From assembly GCF_964204645.1 (NCBI RefSeq), contig NC_134028.1, forward strand, positions 12,319,001-12,383,000: a stretch of DNA of 64,000 bases, in the 5' to 3' direction. Below are positions 50,565 through 61,164 of the stretch, in pieces. Below the pieces are notes generated by a model. The model did not search any database, was not told where the DNA came from, and saw only the letters and a list, made by a program, of their open reading frames with translations. The DNA is from Tubulanus polymorphus. Lineage: Eukaryota; Nemertea; Palaeonemertea; Tubulaniformes; Tubulanidae. The translations under genes and the position numbers were made by a program. Position 1 is the first letter of the stretch; each line of letters opens with the position of its first letter.

Positions 50565-53500
50565 TAACCATAAGGTAATGTTTTTATACCATCATCTGAA
50601 ATATGCCTTTTATCATCAAATGGATTTAAACTAGTTTTTTCAACTTCATTAATGTACATCTCATGATCTTCTGATCTTAAACAATTCATCTTGTGTTTCA
50701 TTACAATTGATTTATATAAACACTTTATATAATCTTGAAATTCTATATGTTTATCAACCACATGTTTTGTTATTCCTTTTAACTTTTTAGCTTCATGATC
50801 TTTTGTTCTGTAACTATACATTTTACTTCTTATCCCAACAAATTCAATCATTTCATCACCTCCTAATTCATCTTTAAATTTACCAGGAATCTTTTTATTA
50901 TCATTGCTAAATAGTTCATGATCTTTAGGATAATTGCTAAAATCAAAATGATGTTTTAATGTTTTTAAGTCTTTTGTTATGTCATTTGTCTTGATTTTTA
51001 GTATGTAGGCGTCAGTATTGACCGCTATTAATGGAAATCCACAGTTAAATGTACCATCTTCAGTTGATAAATCATAAACATAATCTGTTGGGTTATATAT
51101 TTCAAATAAATCTTTAACTTCTTCAGTTAACTCATTTTCTACATGGCTTAAATTAAAGCAATTTGGTTTAGATTTAATCAATCCAATATTCATATTGAAG
51201 CCTAATGAATTACATAATATATTTAATCCTGATATAGCAACTTTTCCTTTTTGAGCAAAGGATATTGTTTTGCGGTTTTGGAAACTTTTTGAACCATCTG
51301 CTGCATAGAATCCAATGAAGAACCATTTTCTTAAATTATTTTTTGCATTTAATACATAATCTGGAACTATCTTTTCTTTTGTCGAAGTATTACTTTTCAC
51401 TATTGCATGAATATAGAATTCATCATTATATTCTATAGCAAAATCTTTAGGATTATTTACAAGTATTCTATAAACTGCTGATGATTTCATAACATCTATG
51501 ATTTTGAATGTTTTATTTGGATAAACTTCTTCACAGAATTTCTTAAATCTTTCTAATAATTTTAAGTCTTGATTGCATAAATACCAACAATATTTAGTTC
51601 CACTAACATAATTATACACACCTGCTGAACCATCACCCATGAAAAATCCTTTGATAAAATATTCTTTTTCTTCTAATGTTTCGGGTTCTATATTATAAAT
51701 ATTATCAATTATTTCATCAAATGACATATGATTCATTCTTGGGTAAAATCTCTTATGTAATAATTCATCTCCAATTTTTATATCAATTGGTTTTATTTTA
51801 TCACCATTTCGTTTAATTAAACTATGATCTTCTGTAACATCTACAAACCCTAATTTAGTTCTAACTCTATAGATTTTCTTATTTGTTTTATGCCTAATAA
51901 TATTCTTTAATTTTTTCCATCCATTTCTTGTCCAAACATCCATTAAACCATTTATTTGTATTAATTCTTTTTCTCCATATGAAATATAACATTCATTTTG
52001 TTTTGGAATTATTTCTGAAATTCTTCTTACCAATATTTTATTATTACATTTTAATAATATTGGGGTGTCGGCCGTTACAGAATCGAAGTACAGAATTTCT
52101 ATATGTTTTTCCCCAAACAATGGTTGTAAAACATTATAATAAAAATTATACATTAGTAATTTTGATATTTCCAAAACAGTTGAACCTATAAATATAGGTT
52201 TATTAAATTTTAATGATGTTCTTTTTAATTTTACTGCTGTTAAATAATCTTCAAACCTTTTATTTCCTAAATGTCTAGGACTTGATTGTAAATGTCTTAA
52301 TCTTTCAGAATTATTTACTAATTCAATATCATTTCTATTTCTAATATTTTCACATGTTTTACCATAAAAACTATTATTCATTAATTTAAAGAAATCTTTT
52401 TCAAAATCTGTTTTTGATATGGTTCTCTGTTGAGTATTGAAATCTATATATTTTTCTAACCACTTCGATTGATTAAATTCAATATATCTATGTACTTTCT
52501 TTAATTTCATTCCTTGTTTTAGATAAAATTTTAACATTCTATAATGAACAATATAATTGTATTTATTATTTTGAGTAAGTATGAATTTTTCTGTAAAAAC
52601 ATGATCTTTCGGTTTTATTTTCTTCTGGTATTCACTTAAATAACTATCATCTACAGTTAAATGTTCTGGGCAATAAGGTAAGTTTCTTGTTTTAAACTTT
52701 ATATTTTCAGGATATTCTAAATCAACTACAAAGAAATAACCAATTGGTGCTTCATCTTTTAAACTAATAATTGCGCTTTCCCAATCAGTTTTATCACCAT
52801 TTTCAACTTCTGTTAATATAAAATTTTTATATGGTTGAGGTTGCATCATTGCCCAACCATATAAATTATTGGCGTCAATATATAATAATTTATATTCATC
52901 ATTTGCTTTAAAATACCTATCTCCCATAACACCACTAATTCCACCTCTAATTGATTTTTCAAATAATAAAACCATATCTGGTTCTTTTAATAAATCTAAT
53001 TCTACATTTGTATATTTTAAACCACATTGCCAGGTTAAACCAGGACTAGAGTAGCAATAACAAGGATCAACATTAAAATGATTCAAATTAACTTCTCTAA
53101 ATTTTTCAAATATGTCAGCCAATATCATAACATCTGATTTCAAGTATAAATCTACTAATTCACCCTGATTTTCTACCTTAAAATGATTCCAAATATTCAA
53201 TGTTCTATTAAAAACTTCATCTTTCACATACTCCTCTTTTAATTGATCATAAAATTGTTCTTTTAATAATTCTGTTACATTAAAATCATCATGTGTTTTA
53301 TAAAATGAATAAGGAATTGCGCCTTTATATCTCAATAATTTAAAATCTTGTTCATTTGGATAATAATGTCGAGTTATTAAATCATTATCAACTATACTTT
53401 TTGCTAAATTATCTAATGAACTTGCTTAAAATCTATAAGAATCTAAAAATCTAATGCAACCAAATTGAAATGAAATATTATTTTCAGATGTCTTAGCTAA

Positions 53501-55726
53501 TAGTTTAAAATCATATTTTCTTACATTTGCACCATTCATAGCATTATATTCTTCTATTTCTTGATTAATTGCGCCCAATTTTCCTGATAATTTTTTTATA
53601 AATAGATGGGTATCATAGCCCGATAGATTATGAAAAAATATTTTGTTACGAAATTAACTTTCTTAGCTTGTAAATTACAATCTTCATGAGCAGCTCCGCG
53701 GTATTTTCAATTTAAATGATCATGATCTCTAACTTTTTTATCAAATGAATATAAACGTTTTTCACAATAACAACAATGAGTTGCATAATTAAAATCAATT
53801 TCATCTTCTTTTGTCATAACTATTCTTTTATTTTTGTTTAATGATTTTGCAAAATCACTTTCTATTTCAATTATTTTGTTACAAAAATCATTCACTACAT
53901 CTTCACCTCTAAGAGAAATATATTGACTTTCGTATAATTCAGGATAATTTGATTTTATGTAAATTCCATAAGCAGCAGCTCTTTGATGAACTTTTTTAAT
54001 TGTGTTTATCATTGGTGGATCTTGATTTATGTCTTCATTTAATTCATTTCCTTTATCCATTGATTTTAGAAATTGCTTTTTATTGTATATTTCTTTTCTA
54101 TCTTGATCAGTTAATTCTTTATTCAACGATTCAAAATCCCCATAAATAACAAATGGAACAACATTTTTAAATTTGTGATTAGTAAATTTCAACTTACAAT
54201 CTTTTTTTGTTGGCATTATTAATTTTCAAAAATCTTTATTATCACATAATTCTTTATGTTTTATTAATGTATTCTCAGCCGTGAATTTAGATAAACATTT
54301 TCTACATAGATAAAATTCAAAAATCTTTATTATCACATAATTCTTTATGTTTTAATAATGTATTCTCAGCCATGAATTTAGATAAACATTTTCTACATAG
54401 ATAAATTTTATGATGATGATCACTTTCTGTTCTAAAGAATAAATCAATTTGTTTTAACCACATATAATGTTCATTTTCATCTTTTTTGTAATATAACAAA
54501 TATAATAATTAATAGCATTTTCATCATCATAATATTCTGTTAAATATAAAGCTTCTAATGTATAATCTTTAATATTTTCACCTTTTGTCGTTGGTAATTG
54601 CATTAATTCGAATACATTTATTTTTAAATTATTAACTTTTTCTATTTTAGGAATCATTTTTATAGTTACTGGATATTGATCAATTTTATATAATGTTTCA
54701 TATTTCCGGTAATCTGTTATTCTAAAACTATGCGTAATATCTTCTGTTGGGTGTAAGCAACTAATAATTGACCATAGAAAACATTTATTATCTTCATTTT
54801 GAACATTTATTACTGCTTTTGTTGTAAATGGTAATTTGATATAACTTGATGCTTTAATATCCTTTTCTGTTGTAAAGTTTGAATCATTTTTAAACATTGT
54901 TTTACTTTTTGATGTTTTATTCATTTTTGTATTATAAACATTTAAATCTAAAAATATGATTTCATTCAATGTTAAACCAGAACCCTCAAAATATCTTTCA
55001 TCAATATGACGTTTAAATTCATTAAATATTTTTTCTAACTTCTCTTTTATTTGTGTTTTTGAAATTATTTCTTCAGAGAGTGTTTGAATATCATAATCCA
55101 TTTTATCTTTTGACTTTAAAAAACTTACTTTCCCAGAGATACAAATTTTTGGATATTCAACATCCGTTATCAAATCTAGTATTTTTTCTGCTATTTCATT
55201 AAATTCACAATAATCTTCTATTGCTGTACCTTTAAAAAATCTAAATATAATAGCTGCAGGACCAATTTTACTATGTAATGTTTCTAAAATTTCAATTGTA
55301 TCTTTTATTTCTAGTGAATCGATATAATTTCTAACATTTTCCATGTAAGGTTTATTTGAAATGGATTTAGTTTTTGAAGTTGGTTTTTTTTACTTGTTGA
55401 GGTTTATCATCGAAATAATCTATTCCTAAAACATTATTACTCAAATTTTGATGGTGTTTTTGTGATTCGAGATGTCTTTTATAATTCCTATTACTATAAA
55501 TTCATTACAAACTTCACATTTTATTTCATCCACATTCATATCATCTTATCGTTCTTTTCTTTCATTGGAATTTTCTGGAGTTTCATAATCTATTACATTT
55601 TTTATGAATTTATGATTTGCAGATTTTTCATGACGCGATTTTTGAGATTTATCAATGTATTTTTTACAATATTGACAATAATATTGATTTTCATTAACAT
55701 CAATCAATTGTCTTATTCTCTCCCAA
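50561..55726 (-). pseudogene. polB: Polinton protein-primed DNA polymerase B with intein (copy D)
   Basis: The C-terminal 924 codons (53,335-50,561) are open: Exo III YLKSDVMILAD, motif A YIDANNLYGWAM (D154), motif B NNSFYGKT (320-327), motif C YFD (416-418) interrupted by a 355-residue intein and resumed as TDAY, then a KKLKGI/KHVVDKHIEFQDY thumb and the DDKRH tail. The N-terminal part is broken. The start ATG is TTG (55,726). A stop follows ERKER (55,546). Shifts occur near 55,485, 55,388, 54,470, 53,640 and 53,410, and a roughly 90-bp tandem duplication covers 54,222-54,405. Zinc fingers, the DNKCFLWSIISCLHP domain, YGDFESL and the RDHDHL HNH-like insert are recognisable. No functional polymerase could be made from this copy. 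Confidence 0.92.
51017..52081 (-). other. LAGLIDADG intein inside polymerase motif C (355 aa)
   Basis: A protein-splicing element. Residue 1 is Ser (SVTADTPILL, block A). Block B is VTEDHSL, with the expected T-x-x-H (His86). Endonuclease motifs FIKGFFMGDGS (142-152) and FFIGFYAADGS (254-264) make it a LAGLIDADG homing-endonuclease intein. Block F is VYDLSTEDGTFNCG (335-348), block G FPLIAVN, ending in Asn355. The next residue is Thr of TDAYILKI, so excision rejoins YFD to TDAY at the catalytic YxDTD site. Length is exactly 1,065 bp and the frame is open. Odd points: the penultimate residue is Val, not His. Confidence 0.9.
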
Positions 55727-56065
55727 TTATAAGGAAAAAAAATTACTTGTGGTGATGAGTGGGGATTACTTCCCCTTGTATATAACAAGCACGCAATCGT
55801 CCGTTCTCATCCAAGCCTCACAGCATCTATTTATCCGAGCACAGCTGACGCGCAATCACTGTACTACAGTAATAGCACGCGTGTTAATAACCGTTCTCGG
55901 TAGCACCTCGCTGTATCGATCTATCCACGCGCAGCTGTTGTTGCGCAATCACTGTACTACAGTAATAGCAAACGCGCTAATAACCGTTCTCGCTAGTGCC
56001 TAGCTGTGATGAGAGGTGTCTCGACCTCACGACCTCTGGTATGAAAGCCTACTTTTCCCATTACT
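55727..56065. repeat. Right TIR end of Polinton D with 254-bp insert
   Basis: The tip reads inwards AGTAATGGGAAAAGTAGGC, then TTTCATACCAGAGGTCG and GTCGAGACACC. An insert of about 254 bp (55,763-56,016), flanked by GGTGATGAGTGG and TGTGATGAGAGG, separates it from the gene-proximal TIR part. The insert matches that at the right end of Polinton A and contains repeated CGTTCTC, CTGTACTACAGTAATAGCA and CTATTTATCC words. Confidence 0.8.
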
Positions 56066-56276
56066 TATATTTTTGTTTTTCTAAATAATCAATTGTTAAA
56101 TTAGATAAAGTAACTGCTAACGTTAATTTTAAAATATCATTGATATCAAATCTATCAACATTAACACTTTCCATTTTAGATACTTTTTTTAAAAATACCA
56201 TTGAATAACCAACAGTTCCAACTGATAGTAAGGCACCATTATATAATCCAGTTATTATCCACTTATTATCACTCAT
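56061..56276 (-). pseudogene. 73-aa membrane protein homologue, cut by Polinton D
   Basis: MSDNKWIITGLYNGALLSVG is intact; an extra codon (VFLKK) is present. The last five residues are replaced by sequence of the Polinton D tip. Confidence 0.75.
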
Positions 56277-56639
56277 TTATTAATAAAAAAAAATTACTAT
56301 CTTCAAAATATTTAGTTATCTTACTTATGATTATTTCAACATTTATAATATTATTAGTTTCATTTTCATATATTTCAGTTATTATTTCTTTAATATCATT
56401 AATAATAAAATCTTCACCTAATTCATAAAATCTTAAAGACTCTCTAAATAAATCGGTAATCTTTTCTACATTAAAAGTTTCTTTATCTATTGTTTTTTCA
56501 AAATCAAATGTTGTTTCATTGGAAAATGCAATATTTTTAATATGTGTATACAATTTATATCATTAATATCAAATTTCATTTCTTTCTCACGTTTAAAATC
56601 AAATCCAAAACATATACTCGGTCCTACTGGAATATTCAT
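56269..56639 (-). pseudogene. 113-aa small protein homologue (fragment E)
   Basis: The start MNIPVGPSICFGFDFKREKE is readable from 56,639, then a shift near 56,555 breaks the frame. From 56,553 the frame is open (IEKTIDKETFNVEKITDLF-type text) with much divergence from copies A and D. The end overlaps the next gene's start by a few bases. Fragment E is clearly an older or different lineage. Confidence 0.6.
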
Positions 56640-56655
56640 TTATATAATGAAAAAA

Positions 56656-57110
56656 TTACTCTCTTCATCTTATAACTAATTCATAAATTACAGGAAAGTT
56701 ATTCAAATCAATTAAATAACCATTATGATTTCTTATTTCTAATTTGAAATTATTGAAATGTGGAATACAAGGTTTAAAATCACATTCAGCTAAATTATAA
56801 TTTATTTGCGTTCCAAGTTGTTTAACATTTTTTAATGGTAAAGTATTTAATATACTAGAATTACAAATTGTATCTTTAGTTGCTTCAAATGTTTTTGTAG
56901 GATCAATTAAATTGCAATAAATATAAAAGTGTGTAAAAGTCATTAAATTTGTATAAGTTTCAATACTTGAATAATCTCTATCTGGAAGAATTCCACACAG
57001 TTTAGCTAAAGGTTTTTTTACTAGAAATCTGTGTTGTTCATTAGTTAGAGTTTTCTGACTTTCGTCGAAAACCCCCTTGTAATTCTGTTGATTATTATTA
57101 TTATTTACAT
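56656..57110 (-). pseudogene. Penton-like protein, N-terminally truncated (fragment E)
   Basis: The C-terminal two-thirds of the penton-like family: HRFLVKKPLAKLCGILPDR, THFYIYCNLIDP, FKLEIRNHNGYLIDLNNFPV. The N-terminal part is missing; the open frame instead runs on into unrelated upstream sequence up to 57,219, which is not part of the protein. Confidence 0.65.
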
Positions 57111-58604
57111 ATTCGAATACTGGTGAAACCATGCATTCAGGCAGGACACATATCAGTACAGTGGCGGCGCGCAACAATTGTTTTATTAATGAAACAACAT
57201 GGTGGATGGTTGAAATCATTTTCGGCTTAAATTTATCGCGAGTTTTAGGACCTTAATGAATTTCACGAAACCGTGATTTCTAAAATGACTCAAATAATTA
57301 ATTCTATCCGTAAATCAATTTACGTTGGCTACATTTCCTGAAGATTTCGGGCTCAAATCAACGTGATATGGACAGAAATTGTAGGAATTTTTCACACGTA
57401 ATTTTACTTCCGCGTTCAGTTGACGACTCGGATCGATGACAACGACAGCGGAGTTAATGTATTTGAAGGTGAGAATCCGTTAACCAGGGAATGTATTAAA
57501 TGATTTCTTTAATAATATGAGTATGGTAGCAAATGAGTACTCGGTGAAGCAATGATCATTGTTGGCTACGTACTTAATGCCTAGCTTTTTGGGGGAATGC
57601 GCCTAGAATAGATTTAGGCCCTAAATATAGTGGGTAGACCCAGTCAGTGGAATGCCTTAATAGCAGCTAGTTATGGCCTGGTTTACACTGAATGTGCACG
57701 ACAATATATTTTGATTACGTTCTTTCCAGCTATTATTCGTGGAATGAACTGGTCACTACGGTCTTCAATTCCTTTGCGGATTCTTGCAGGAATATATTCA
57801 AACCACAGTGCGGAAATGCATGTTTCAAATTAGGCTTTTTCGACATTGACAGCCAAAGACATAACTTAACGCTCTAACTGAAGCACAACTGTGTTAGACG
57901 CTGTAAGTACTTGACGTTTTGCGTAATTGTTTTTTTTTTCTAATTCAATATTTGGATTAGTAATCAGTCGTGCTAACATACATGCAGAATTGGATTCATT
58001 GTTATTATGGGATGATAATTCATGGGCGTCAAGTGTCGACATACCCTTGATATGAAGCTTTACCAATGCCACGTGGCTTGGTGTCTATGCTCTACGAGAC
58101 TGTAGTAATAGATTTTCACTACAAATTCATGATTTAAATTAGTCTCCTAAGATATTATATTTTATTTCGCTCCTCAACTAAGTAATTCTTACATTTGATT
58201 GCTAAATTACAGATTGAAAGAGGTCAGATGGCATGAAAATCGACTGTGGCTGACTAATTGGCGCGAGTAATCAAAATGCTTCAATCATCAGGGGTAGACA
58301 AATTAGCCGAAGATGAATGAAAACTTCACCATGATGATCATCAGTTGATTTTGCTGTAATTATTTGCCTGGATATATCCTTCATTTCAAAATCTGTCTTC
58401 AGTAGAATTTTTTTCATTTAAATATAAATTTATTTGACTAATTTTTATGTATTGAAGATTGAATTTGAATTGATCTTAAAACCAGAGAAAGCATTCAGAA
58501 ATTTAGAAAATCCTTGACTCATAATCAAATTCTGTGAAGTCAGTTAAGGTCTTTTTGCTCGAATCAAGCCGAGGGCTCAGGTAGCTAAAACTCAATTCCT
58601 CACT
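57111..58604. other. Host-like DNA between Polinton copies, no gene recognised
   Basis: Base composition returns to host-like values. Short open frames exist (for example 57,630-57,833) without recognisable content or splice signals I trust. I looked for the continuation of the host gene broken at 21,685 and did not find it. Confidence 0.5.
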
Positions 58605-58699
58605 AGTAATAGGAAAATGGCGCTTTCAGATCAGGAGGTCGGAGGTCGAGCTCACTAAACCTCTCTCCCTCTAAAATGAAGCCTAAATTCCCTATTACT
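58605..58699. mobile_element. 95-bp fold-back of Polinton tips
   Basis: It begins AGTAATAGGAAAATGGCG and ends with the inverted partner TTCCCTATTACT. The left half continues with CTTTCAGATCAGGAGGTCGG, matching the Polinton TIR. There is nothing between the two tips. Flanking hexamers CTCACT and CTTAAT match at four of six places. It looks like a MITE-sized derivative of a Polinton or a footprint left by one. Confidence 0.65.
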
Positions 58700-58898
58700 C
58701 TTAATAATTTCATATAAATGAACATTATTTACATGAATTTCACTTATTTTAAAAACATTTATATGTTAATTACAAAAGTGTGAGTAAATTGTGAGAAATA
58801 ATTCATATTTTAACAGATTTCGAATAAAAATATAAGTAAAATAAATGGATAATTAAAAGAATATAAAAGTGTGAGTAAAGTGTGAGTGAAATAACTCA
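58700..58898. other. Spacer with a duplicated GTGAGTAAA phrase
   Basis: AAAAGTGTGAGTAAA followed by AATAAYTCAT occurs near 58,775 and again near 58,866. The second copy runs directly into the TIR of Polinton F, where the usual AGTAAT tip is missing. No gene. Confidence 0.5.
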
Positions 58899-58990
58899 TT
58901 TCATACCAGAGTACGAGACACCCGTCACAACTTTCATGGTGATATTCAATTAATTAAAATTAAATTATTTTTTGCTTTTTTTCTAAAATA

Positions 58991-59307
58991 TTAATCCATT
59001 TTTCTTATGTCAATTTTGGAATTTCAGAAGTATTTTCATTTTTGATATGAATTTTATTTGATTTCTTATACCAACTACACCCAATCAAAATACAATTACA
59101 AATCCAGCTGTAAAATATAGATATTTATCAAATATTCTATTATAAGAAGGAGTAGAAATAACAATATTTTCACCATTTTTATTACTTATTTTTTCTTTTA
59201 CAGCTTTTTTATATTCTTGTGATTTAATTCCTAATTCCTAATTGCCGAGACCATTCAATTTGTTTCGGAGTTCTCGGTTTTTTCTTCACTTCTTCCACCT
59301 TGTTCAT
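58991..59307 (-). pseudogene. Basic small membrane protein homologue (copy F)
   Basis: The start MNKVEEVKKKPRTPKQIEW lies at ATAATAAATG. An 8-bp duplication (CTAATTCC) near 59,235 shifts the frame and several deletions shorten the rest. The membrane segment and the terminal MD can be traced to 58,991. Confidence 0.65.
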
Positions 59308-59846
59308 TTATTATAGAAATATTTTTACTTTCAATATTTGAAAATGTTATAACTCCAGTTGATAATAATGTCATAAATCCACCTAATTGAAATGATAAAT
59401 ATCCAATCCATTTATTTAATTCAGTCATAACTAAATAATCATTATTTAAATCAGCATATAATCTATTTTCATCTTGAATTGGCAGCATATAATTACATAA
59501 TTTACTATAACCTTTTACTACATTTTCTGATATCGCATCATTAATTCTAGCTGTTCTCACGGTTTCATAAATCTTAAATAATCTAATGATTTCATCTGAT
59601 TTCATTGTATTTAATTCATTATAAGTTAAATTTTTACCGATAAAATTTTTACATTTTCCTGGCGCTAATAATATTTCTAATTGATGTTTGCAATAAAGAT
59701 AATATTCATAATTATTATTTGTTGTAACATTTATTTAAAGCACCATCATCTGGAGTTAATTTTGTTTCTGTTATTCCTAAATCATCTAAAGTTTTTTCAA
59801 TTGGAACATCACCATTTTTAGATCTTATTTTCTTTTCACCTCCCAT
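59255..59846 (-). pseudogene. 201-aa membrane protein homologue (copy F)
   Basis: The ATG at 59,846 follows TTATATAAATG. One extra T near 59,732 (AACATTTATTTAAAG) shifts the frame; the downstream 116 codons (from 59,605) are open through the hydrophobic segment to 59,255. It lacks the ELTV segment at the overlap with the next gene. Confidence 0.7.
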
Positions 59847-59867
59847 TTATATAACAAACAAATTAGT

Positions 59868-60053
59868 TGTGTTGTTGCAACTAGAATTCCACTAGAATGT
59901 AACTAGAATTCAACTAGATTAACAAGCTAGTTGAAATATTGTTGTTTTTATTTATTTCTTGTTAAATCTAGTTGATTTTTGTTTCAACTACTAACAACTA
60001 GAATTCAACTAGAATGTAACTAGAATTCAACTAGATTAACAAGCTAGTTGAGT
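59868..60053. repeat. Non-coding CTAGTT repeat block (copy F)
   Basis: Shorter version of the block in A and D, with two larger units instead of three. AACTAGAATTCAACTAG words and AACAAGCTAGTTGAA are kept. Retention in a copy this decayed shows it is a fixed part of the element's plan. Confidence 0.82.
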
Positions 60054-60662
60054 TTAAATAAATTCATATTTAAATGGGTGTTGTAATCTAAATAGTAATT
60101 TTGATCTTTTATTATTTTTTAATTTATCCATATATTCATTATGTAAATCATGTGGAATAATATCATTTTCCTCAAGCGCATTTTTCATCGATTTTCTATC
60201 TTTGTTATAAAATAAAACTAGAAATCTTATTTTCTCCCAAAAATCTTTAACAATTGAATTATATTTTTGATTTAAAACCCATGTTGTCATCCCAAAATGT
60301 CTCCCAGAGAAAGCTAAATAACATAACTCACTCTCTCTAATTTTTGAATCATGTAGATTAGCACAATCATCTATAATGAATAATGTATTTGATCCTTTAT
60401 AAATATCAATTGCTATTTCAATACAATTATCTAAATTTTCTATAACTGTTTTAGGATCTAATATAATAAATTTATTATTTCTAGTAATATTTCTATCATA
60501 AGTTTGATAAAATTCATATGTTGGACAAAATAATACTTTATTATCAAAATAGTTTTTATAAATAATTTCTAATAAATTTAATATAAAATAAGTTTTTCCA
60601 CAATTTGTTACGCCAGAAATTAACATATTATGAGGTTCAAATATAAATAATTCCTTATTCAT
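60054..60662 (-). CDS. Polinton packaging ATPase, 202 aa (copy F)
   Basis: Open and with intact Walker A GVTNCGKT, Walker B LFIIDDC and WVLNQ. Differences from D are mostly conservative (EKIRF, DFWEK). It is the only copy in the window that is both full length and has an unchanged nucleotide-binding motif. Confidence 0.88.
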   Translation of the reverse strand: MNKELFIFEPHNMLISGVTNCGKTYFILNLLEIIYKNYFDNKVLFCPTYEFYQTYDRNITRNNKFIILDPKTVIENLDNCIEIAIDIYKGSNTLFIIDDCANLHDSKIRESELCYLAFSGRHFGMTTWVLNQKYNSIVKDFWEKIRFLVLFYNKDRKSMKNALEENDIIPHDLHNEYMDKLKNNKRSKLLFRLQHPFKYEFI

Positions 60663-60672
60663 TTATATATTT

Positions 60673-61104
60673 TTAATTTTTTCTTGATAATATCCATTCA
60701 TTACATTTATCTGGCCATCCAACCCATTTTACTAAAGAATATTTTTTTCTTTTAACAGTTTTTGTTTTTAATACTTTTTCAATTTTATATTCTTGTTCTG
60801 GATTTTCAGTAGTTAAACTCAATTCTTCTTCATAAAAATACCCATCAACTTCTTCACCATCTAAATCTTCTAATTTATAGACATATGGTTTTGTTGTTAT
60901 TACCTTTTTTATTTCCCTAGTAAAATTTCGATCGTATCGTTTATCAAATATCTTTTTATATTTAGAAATTCTCTTATCTAATTTATCTTGTTTTACTTGG
61001 TGCCATATATTTTTTACAGAAGAATAAGCAACCGAACTCTCAGGGTTGTAACATAGATCTCTTAAATATTGTTCTTTAGTATTAGGAGTTTTTTTATCCC
61101 CCAT
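60673..61104 (-). pseudogene. Integrase remnant with catalytic core deleted (copy F)
   Basis: The N-terminal 44 residues (to KQDKLDK) are joined in frame to RISKYKKIFDK, so the whole DDE core is gone (about 215 residues). The C-terminal SH3-like part and chromodomain (KYSLVKWVGWPDKCNEWI) remain, giving an open 143-codon frame. A short AGA microhomology sits at the junction. It cannot catalyse integration, but could still make a small chromodomain protein. Confidence 0.85.
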
Positions 61105-61164
61105 TTATATATCGTTAATTTTAACTTTATATTTCTAATATTGAATACTTTCTAATTAATATTT

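Larger units (their letters stand above)
39170..56065 (-). mobile_element. Polinton D, complete 16.9-kb copy
   Basis: Both tips are present: AGTAATTAGAATATG at the left and CATTACT at the right. The gene set matches Polinton A in inverted order, and most genes are open; the polymerase is broken. Flanks are TAAATC on the left (inside fragment C) and TATATT on the right (inside fragment E), so no 6-bp target duplication is visible. That, plus the mismatched flanking elements, suggests rearrangement after insertion. Confidence 0.9.
56066..57110 (-). mobile_element. Polinton fragment E (three genes, both ends cut)
   Basis: The left border is the tip of Polinton D, which lies within the 73-aa gene after the codons for QKY. 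Rightwards follow the 113-aa and penton-like homologues. Similarity to the penton gene fades at about 57,050-57,110, where host-like sequence begins. Confidence 0.75.

Noticed and set aside
51017-52081. Insert in the polymerase as a spliced RNA intron or a free homing endonuclease gene
   Set aside because: The insert is exactly divisible by three, open throughout and in frame on both sides, with splicing blocks A, B, F and G; no GT..AG borders or own start are present.
21685-56065. 6-bp target duplications for Polintons A and D
   Set aside because: Flanking hexamers (ACCATT, TATATC, TAAATC, TATATT) do not match pairwise in any combination tried.
57630-57877. Short plus-strand frames between Polinton fragments
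   Set aside because: Two overlapping frames of about 60 codons without recognisable content or splice partners.
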